This document shows positions 5,576 to 8,773 of a stretch of 8,773 nucleotides of DNA, in pieces (position 1 is the stretch's first letter; the number at the start of each line of letters is the position of its first letter). Source of the DNA: an uncultured Bacillota bacterium. GTDB taxonomy: Bacteria > Bacillota > UBA994 > UBA5500. The stretch spans positions 1-8,773 of the forward strand of contig CALNBW010000331.1 of assembly GCA_937874815.1 (NCBI GenBank). The letters run 5' to 3'. A model generated the notes under the pieces. That model did not search any database and was not told the origin of the DNA. It saw nothing but the letters and a program-made list of their open reading frames with translations. A program made the position numbers and the translations under genes.

Positions 5576-5788
5576 CTAATTACCAGTCTTAGGTTCATCC
5601 AGCCCATATTCATCAAAGAGCTTGTCGCGGTCAATGCGCACAGCACGCCCTGCATTAAGGGCTGGTAACTTTCCACAGCGAGCGAGCTCATAGACTGTCT
5701 GCGGATGAATACGAAGTAATTCAGCGGCCTCTTCCGCCTTAAGGAACAGCGGCCAATCTTCCCGGTTGCGTCTCTTGTTGCTGCTCAT
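5576..5788 (-). CDS. excisionase-type (HTH_17) DNA-binding protein
   Basis: ATG at 5788-5786 overlaps the TGA of the antirepressor (ATGA), and GGAG lies 11 bases upstream; a GTG at 5821 is open but less likely. The product has 70 residues. Residues 14-58 form a winged helix of the MerR/excisionase type: PLFLKAEEAAELLRIHPQTV, YELARCGKLPALNAG, RAVRIDRDKL. Such proteins bind DNA to bend it in excision or act as small transcription factors. As no intact integrase is nearby and the gene is coupled to an antirepressor, a regulatory role is as likely as excision. It resembles the product of the gene at 7088-7360. Confidence 0.88.
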   Translation of the reverse strand: MSSNKRRNREDWPLFLKAEEAAELLRIHPQTVYELARCGKLPALNAGRAVRIDRDKLFDEYGLDEPKTGN

Positions 5789-6594
5789 TTCACCAACAAC
5801 TCCTTTACCCTCCGCTGCCACTTCAGCTGATAGACCATGTTGCCACCAACCAGCTGCACCGGCTCGGAACTGCTGTATTTACGCCCCTCCACCGTAGACA
5901 CCCATTCCCCGCCAACCATCCATTGCAGGCCAGCCGCTCGCAAGCGGCGGTTGACCTCTCGGGCACTGATTGCCGGCTCGAACATCTTGCCTATTTGAGT
6001 CGGCGTTACTAACTGCAACTCAAAATCGCTGGTCATTCTCTTCTCAAGTTTGTTTTCTATCTGCTCAATCTTGCCGCTAAGGGTGAACTGCTGGCGCTTA
6101 ACTTGCTCTACCTCTTGCGCCTGGACCACCATCCCATTCACCACTTGCTGCAGAACCTGCAGCTGGCTGATCAGCGGATTGCCTAGCGGGATAACCACCG
6201 CTTGCCGCTGCCTAATTTTCTTCAGTAGCTCGCTTACTCGCCGCTGGAACGCTACGGCCAAGGGCATGTCGCTAGCCATGAGGAACATATACATGCCGTT
6301 TTCATTGATGATGGTGGTTTCCTGCATCCCACCGGGTGTCTTCAAATTGACGGTACCCCGAAAACCATCGAATTTCTCTGGGTTCCTGTTGATGATCTGA
6401 CTAGCTGACTTGCGCGGATCAGCATAACCAATAGCGGCCGCAACATCATTTGCAACGAACCAAGCCTCGCCCTGGCCATTCCAGACAGATCCATTAGCGT
6501 TAAAAATCCTTACCTCATGTCCTTCAAAGACAACCATTTCAGCAGTAGGGCTGGCATCCACGCTGACATCGTAAGTTTCCATTGTCTTTACCAT
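5785..6594 (-). CDS. phage antirepressor with BRO-N domain
   Basis: The product has 269 residues. ATG at 6594-6592 lies three bases after the preceding stop, with AAGGAG upstream; Met5 is an alternative start. Residues 20-125 are a BRO-N domain: VVFEGHEVRIF, AWFVANDVAAAIGYADPRKS, TIINENGMYMFLMASDMPLA and FQRRVSELLKKIRQ. Residues about 150-195 look like a coiled coil (VVQAQEVEQVKRQ onward). The C-terminal part (TPTQIGKMFEP, ISAREVNRRLRAAGLQW, VEGRKY) resembles KilA-C/Ant-type C-terminal domains. In temperate phages such proteins bind and inactivate the lysogeny repressor or act as DNA-binding regulators. Its location among other small regulators supports a role in the lysis-lysogeny switch. 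The repressor it would act on is not evident in the window. Confidence 0.93.
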   Translation of the reverse strand: MVKTMETYDVSVDASPTAEMVVFEGHEVRIFNANGSVWNGQGEAWFVANDVAAAIGYADPRKSASQIINRNPEKFDGFRGTVNLKTPGGMQETTIINENGMYMFLMASDMPLAVAFQRRVSELLKKIRQRQAVVIPLGNPLISQLQVLQQVVNGMVVQAQEVEQVKRQQFTLSGKIEQIENKLEKRMTSDFELQLVTPTQIGKMFEPAISAREVNRRLRAAGLQWMVGGEWVSTVEGRKYSSSEPVQLVGGNMVYQLKWQRRVKELLVK

Positions 6595-6597
6595 GCT

Positions 6598-6837
6598 CTA
6601 AGCCACTCCTTCCGGCTTCAGCCTGAATACACTGAAATGCAGTTCGTCAAAACCGGGGCCGCTTTTCACTTTTTCGATGGTAAACGTCCACTCTTGAGCG
6701 GGCCTAGTATCGTCTAGCTGGACAACAAGCAGCGCCCCTGGCTTATGCTTTAACTCGTTGATCAGCACGTTAGGACCAAATAGCTCTTCAACAAATTCCT
6801 TTATCGGCCCAGCCGGCATATCAGCTAATTTTGCCAT
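6598..6837 (-). CDS. small protein of unknown function
   Basis: The product has 79 residues from ATG at 6837-6835, preceded by a very purine-rich ribosome binding region (GGGAGGAAAGGAG). The sequence suggests a short N-terminal helix (GPIKEFVEELFG) and then a beta-rich part (GALLVVQLDD, EWTFTIEKVKSG, LHFSVFRLKP). No family is recognised; there is no signal peptide or membrane segment. It ends three bases before the antirepressor start, so both are almost certainly on one transcript. A small partner protein of the antirepressor is possible but unproven. Confidence 0.7.
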   Translation of the reverse strand: MAKLADMPAGPIKEFVEELFGPNVLINELKHKPGALLVVQLDDTRPAQEWTFTIEKVKSGPGFDELHFSVFRLKPEGVA

Positions 6838-6862
6838 TCTCCTTTCCTCCCTTTGCTCAAAA

Positions 6863-7063
6863 CTAGCAAGAACGGTTTGATATCGGCTCGCGTACTATCT
6901 CATCCTTACTGACAAAACACTCCTTGGGCTTGTCTTCTTGCACCGACGAGCTCTTCGCCATTTCCATTAACACCGCTTTCAGTGCCTCAACCTGCGCTAA
7001 TGCAGGCTTAAGGTCTAAAACAACTTCTAGCTCAATCGTTATCTTCTCTCCATCTTTAGCCAC
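6863..7063 (-). CDS. small protein of unknown function
   Basis: The start is GTG at 7063-7061, seven bases after GGGGAGGTG, and the product has 66 residues. It begins MAKDGEKITIELEVVLDLKP, with an alternating pattern typical of a beta strand, followed by an amphipathic helix (ALAQVEALKAVLMEMAKS) and a charged tail with two cysteines (C49 and the terminal C66). No conserved domain is recognised. It lies between an excisionase-type gene and a second small unknown gene, 24-25 bases from each, so it belongs to the same leftward operon. Confidence 0.7.
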   Translation of the reverse strand: MAKDGEKITIELEVVLDLKPALAQVEALKAVLMEMAKSSSVQEDKPKECFVSKDEIVREPISNRSC

Positions 7064-7087
7064 CGTTTTTCACCTCCCCGCTCCTCC

Positions 7088-7360
7088 TTACTGCGCTTCT
7101 TGCAGCGCTTCTTTGGCCCGCTGCAGGATTGTCAGCGCGTGGTCGATATTTGACAGCAGCTGGTTTATGTTAATAGTGGTCGGAGGCTCTATCTGCTGCG
7201 TGGCAGTCGGTTGCTCTGGCAGTACATCGCGAGGATCAAACCTAACAGCGCGGCCTATGCGCTTGTGGCCAATCTTGTTCTGTCTTGCCATTTCATACAC
7301 CGACCACTTACTCACGCCTAGAATCTTCGACGCCTCGTCCGCTGTTAACCATCTGACCAT
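7088..7360 (-). CDS. excisionase-type (HTH_17) DNA-binding protein with C-terminal helix
   Basis: The start is ATG at 7360-7358, eight bases after AGGAGG; the frame is open to 7462 but the extra 34 codons have no such support and would overlap the upstream gene. The product has 90 residues. Residues 4-46 are a small winged-helix domain: WLTADEASKILGVSKWSVYE, MARQNKIGHKRIG, RAVRFDPRDV. A Pro/Gln/Thr-rich linker (about 48-60) joins it to an amphipathic helix (NQLLSNIDHALTILQRAKEA) that could be for dimerization. The family includes excisionases and small phage regulators. Position early in the operon and far from any intact integrase favours a regulatory role. Confidence 0.88.
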   Translation of the reverse strand: MVRWLTADEASKILGVSKWSVYEMARQNKIGHKRIGRAVRFDPRDVLPEQPTATQQIEPPTTININQLLSNIDHALTILQRAKEALQEAQ

Positions 7361-7436
7361 GCTTTCTTCCTCCTCTCCTAAAGCCAACGTCCTAAGAATA
7401 ATGCTGTAGAAGTCTACACCGGATTCCTTACGACCA

Positions 7437-7676
7437 TCACTGACGAACTGGCTGCTGAGCAAGAGTAGCCATCTTCACGATCTCTGTGGAGATCTCTAAT
7501 ATTGAGTCATAGTGCCCCCTCATAATGAGCTTCTGCTGGACGTCAGTAAGCATGTTTATCTGGTCCTGGATTATCTCTTGAGCTGTCTGGTCATAGGGCT
7601 GGGCTTGAGCTTGTCCCTCGAGCCTAGCCACCCTCTTCTCGAGTTGCGCTACGCGCTCATGTATCTTCATCCTCAT
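7437..7676 (-). CDS. small coiled-coil protein, first gene of the leftward operon
   Basis: The product has 79 residues from ATG at 7676-7674, with GAAGGAAGG before it; Met3 is an equally possible start. Residues 4-22 (KIHERVAQLEKRVARLEGQ) have the heptad pattern of a short coiled coil. A Gln-rich stretch follows, then a second long helix (AQEIIQDQINMLTDVQQKLI) and a third (SILEISTEIVKMATLAQQ). No DNA-binding motif or family is recognised. It lies beside the 120-base divergent gap with the plus-strand gene at 7797, so it probably begins the transcript that includes the antirepressor. Confidence 0.72.
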   Translation of the reverse strand: MRMKIHERVAQLEKRVARLEGQAQAQPYDQTAQEIIQDQINMLTDVQQKLIMRGHYDSILEISTEIVKMATLAQQPVRQ

Positions 7677-7796
7677 CCGCCTTCCTTCTGCCCCGCCCTA
7701 GTGGCACCACTTCTTCGCAGCTCTGCTGGCAGGTTTTTTGGTCCTCCATATGGAACCTATTGATACCACCACAGTTTCCGAGAGGAGGGCCCCACC
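7677..7796. promoter_or_regulatory. divergent intergenic region with a palindrome
   Basis: This region separates the leftward operon from the rightward gene at 7797 and should hold both promoters. A perfect ten-base palindrome, TCCATATGGA, is at 7745-7754 and could be an operator. T6 at 7734-7739 and a CAGC/GCTG pair before it are too weak for a terminator call. No near-consensus promoter was found on either strand. Confidence 0.4.
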
Positions 7797-8201
7797 GTGC
7801 ATAATCTAACGCGCATCGACTGCCTCATATTGACTTATGTCGGAAAACATCAACCTGTTAGCCGGGACGATATTAAGAAGCGCTTTCCAAAGTACGCCGA
7901 ATCCGTGGAGTATCGCTTATCATTGTTAAGTCGACCAACATATTCAGGCAGTGGAATTGCTATACCGGACTCCTCTTACCTTATAGAGCATCACGAGGTT
8001 GATCCTTGTGGTGAAGTTGAGTACTTGGGCATTTATTCTCTTACCGGTCTAGGCCATAAAGCGCTGCAGGACTTAAAGCAGTCACGAAAAGCGAGCTTCC
8101 TATCTGAACTTAGAATCTGGGTACAATGGCTTGTGCCAGTTGTCATTTCTTTTCTTAGCCTTTTAAATTCGATTTTCCGTTGGCTCGAAGTCGGTGAGTA
8201 A
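7797..8201 (+). CDS. winged-helix-like protein with C-terminal membrane anchor
   Basis: This is the only convincing plus-strand gene. GTG at 7797-7799 follows AGAGGAGG at eight bases. The product has 134 residues. Residues 4-45 look like a winged-helix fold (LTRIDCLILTYVGKH, VSRDDIKKRFPKYAESVEYR). Residues 76-95 (YLGIYSLTGLGHKALQDLKQ) resemble the wing and last helix common in such proteins. Residues about 108-130 (WVQWLVPVVISFLSLLNSIF) are hydrophobic enough for one transmembrane helix, preceded by basic residues, so the N-terminal domain would face the cytoplasm. It converges with the small membrane gene at 8205. A membrane-tethered regulator or an exclusion protein are possibilities; no family was recognised. 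Confidence 0.8.
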   Translation: MHNLTRIDCLILTYVGKHQPVSRDDIKKRFPKYAESVEYRLSLLSRPTYSGSGIAIPDSSYLIEHHEVDPCGEVEYLGIYSLTGLGHKALQDLKQSRKASFLSELRIWVQWLVPVVISFLSLLNSIFRWLEVGE

Positions 8202-8204
8202 CAA

Positions 8205-8375
8205 TCACCTACAAAACGCAAGAAAGATGGAAACAAATAAGGCGACCAGCGAAATAACCGTACAAAACCACTTAAGCCATTCAGGTGGCCCTTTTACGCG
8301 AAGCCACTCAGACACAGGTGTTTCATACTTTTTGCGCCTATATGCGTCCATGCGCTCTTTAATCCTCGCCTTCAT
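8205..8375 (-). CDS. 56-residue single-pass membrane protein
   Basis: ATG at 8375-8373 follows AGGAGG at six bases; a GTG immediately before is a less likely start. It begins ten bases after the stop of the helix-turn-helix gene, which points to an operon. The first 19 residues are strongly basic (KARIKERMDAYRRKKYE). An amphipathic part with several Trp residues follows (VSEWLRVKGPPEWLKW), and residues 37-55 (FCTVISLVALFVSIFLAFC) form a transmembrane segment. Positive-inside orientation would leave the N-terminus in the cytoplasm. No family is recognised. It ends three bases from the end of the convergent plus-strand membrane protein gene. Confidence 0.75.
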   Translation of the reverse strand: MKARIKERMDAYRRKKYETPVSEWLRVKGPPEWLKWFCTVISLVALFVSIFLAFCR

Positions 8376-8385
8376 CACCTCCCTC

Positions 8386-8643
8386 CTAGCCCACCTTAGT
8401 GGCGGCCATTTCCTCGCGGCTTACCGCATATTTACGTACCGTGAAACTCTGAGGCAAAAAAATATTCTCTTGTGGTACCCCTATGATTTCACTAACCCTT
8501 CTAGCTATTTCAGGGGTGGCCGGCCTTTCACCACTTTCAATCATATGATAGCGGCTGACTCCTATACGCAGCTTTTTCGCCATGCTAGTCACCGTCTCAC
8601 CAGCAGCTTCTCTATATTTCTTTAGCTCTGTAACCATATCCAT
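8386..8643 (-). CDS. XRE-family (Cro/C2-type) helix-turn-helix regulator
   Basis: The product has 85 residues from ATG at 8643-8641, behind AGGCGGTGA. Residues 5-60 are a helix-turn-helix domain: LKKYREAAGETVTSMAKKLR, IGVSRYHMIESGERPATPEI, then ARRVSEIIGVPQENIFL. The tail (TVRKYAVSREEMAATKVG) is too short for a peptidase or dimerization domain of the CI type, so it is either a Cro-like protein or a short repressor. Upstream are a strong promoter and several GTGAA/TTCAC boxes, one inside the promoter spacer, as expected for autoregulation. If the missing partner lies to the right of the window on the plus strand, this gene would be the Cro side of the switch; that cannot be checked here. Confidence 0.92.
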   Translation of the reverse strand: MDMVTELKKYREAAGETVTSMAKKLRIGVSRYHMIESGERPATPEIARRVSEIIGVPQENIFLPQSFTVRKYAVSREEMAATKVG

Positions 8644-8665
8644 TTTTCACCGCCTTTTTGACGCT

Positions 8666-8700
8666 GTGTGAAACTTGTTTAAGACCATTATAATTCACAC
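8666..8700. promoter_or_regulatory. candidate operator, GTGTGAA/TTCACAC inverted repeat
   Basis: GTGTGAA at 8666-8672 and TTCACAC at 8694-8700 are exact inverse copies. The right arm is within the spacer of the minus promoter and the left arm just downstream of the likely start of transcription. Further GTGAA/TTCAC boxes lie at 8646-8650, 8733-8737 and 8752-8756. The likely binder is the adjacent helix-turn-helix protein or an unseen partner to the right. Confidence 0.6.
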
Positions 8701-8714
8701 TCTGTAAAAGTCAA
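8687..8714 (-). promoter_or_regulatory. sigma-A-type promoter for the helix-turn-helix gene
   Basis: On the minus strand TTGACT (8714-8709) and TATAAT (8692-8687) are separated by 16 bases. These match the sigma-A consensus at 5 of 6 and 6 of 6 positions. Transcription would start near 8680, giving a leader of roughly 37 bases before the ATG at 8643. Confidence 0.8.
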
Positions 8715-8730
8715 TACTAATTTTGACTTT
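8707..8730. promoter_or_regulatory. inverted repeat overlapping the -35 box
   Basis: AAAGTCAA at 8707-8714 and TTGACTTT at 8723-8730 form perfect eight-base arms around eight bases. The left arm contains the -35 box of the minus promoter; the right arm gives a TTGACT on the plus strand, but no -10 lies at a normal distance within the window. This may be a second operator. Confidence 0.5.
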
Positions 8731-8773
8731 GCGTGAAACACATTCCGCCTTTTCACATTTCGTGATAAACTCC

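Noticed and set aside
7406..7417. GTAGA-AG-TCTAC inverted repeat before the excisionase-type gene
   Set aside because: The arms are only five bases, and GTCTAC-like strings occur several times in the window without clear context.
7716..7740. Plus-strand stem (CAGC/GCTG) with T6 as terminator
   Set aside because: The stem is only four base pairs, with further bases before the T-run, and no rightward transcript ends here.
8194..8625. 143-codon plus-strand frame
   Set aside because: It lies opposite the helix-turn-helix gene and the small membrane gene, which both have clear ribosome binding sites and recognisable products; its own translation looks like no protein family.
1..8773. CRISPR array, tRNA genes, insertion sequence ends
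   Set aside because: No regular repeat-spacer pattern, no cloverleaf-like sequence and no transposase or terminal inverted repeats were seen on either strand.

Overview
The window looks like the early, regulatory and replication region of a temperate phage or prophage of a Gram-positive-type bacterium (Bacillota). Evidence for the host type is a strong AGGAGG-like ribosome binding site before most genes, a moderate base composition and frequent GTG/TTG starts. A Negativicutes host is possible but cannot be shown from this sequence. No tRNA, rRNA, CRISPR array, insertion sequence, structural phage gene or complete integrase was seen.

Nearly all genes lie on the minus strand, so the region reads from right to left. 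At the right edge (8386-8773) a small Cro/C2-type helix-turn-helix regulator has a clear sigma-A-like promoter amid repeated GTGAA/TTCAC boxes. It is followed by a 56-residue membrane protein gene. Facing it on the plus strand is a winged-helix-like protein with a C-terminal membrane segment (7797-8201). Left of that starts a long minus-strand series: a coiled-coil protein, an excisionase-type DNA-binding protein, two small unknown proteins, a BRO-N antirepressor and a second excisionase-type protein overlapping it by ATGA (7676-5576). A GC-rich hairpin and a 153-base gap separate this from an XRE-family regulator (5413-4862).

The middle (4827-1895) holds small accessory phage genes: two unknowns, a tyrosine recombinase catalytic-domain remnant, two related Ea22-like proteins with a 38-codon gene between them, and two small unknowns. 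The second Ea22-like gene carries a C-terminal DUF551-type domain split by an apparent one-base frameshift.

The left end (1871-1) is a replication and recombination module: a phage O-like replication initiator whose linker is encoded by G6/C6 repeats (candidate origin), a SANT-like protein with a four-cysteine motif, a small basic protein, and a RusA-type Holliday junction resolvase cut by the window edge. Stop/start overlaps (ATGA, TAATG, TTGA) join many neighbours, which points to translational coupling in a few long transcripts. The regulators at the right probably decide between lysogeny and lysis; the left end would start replication and resolve recombination intermediates.
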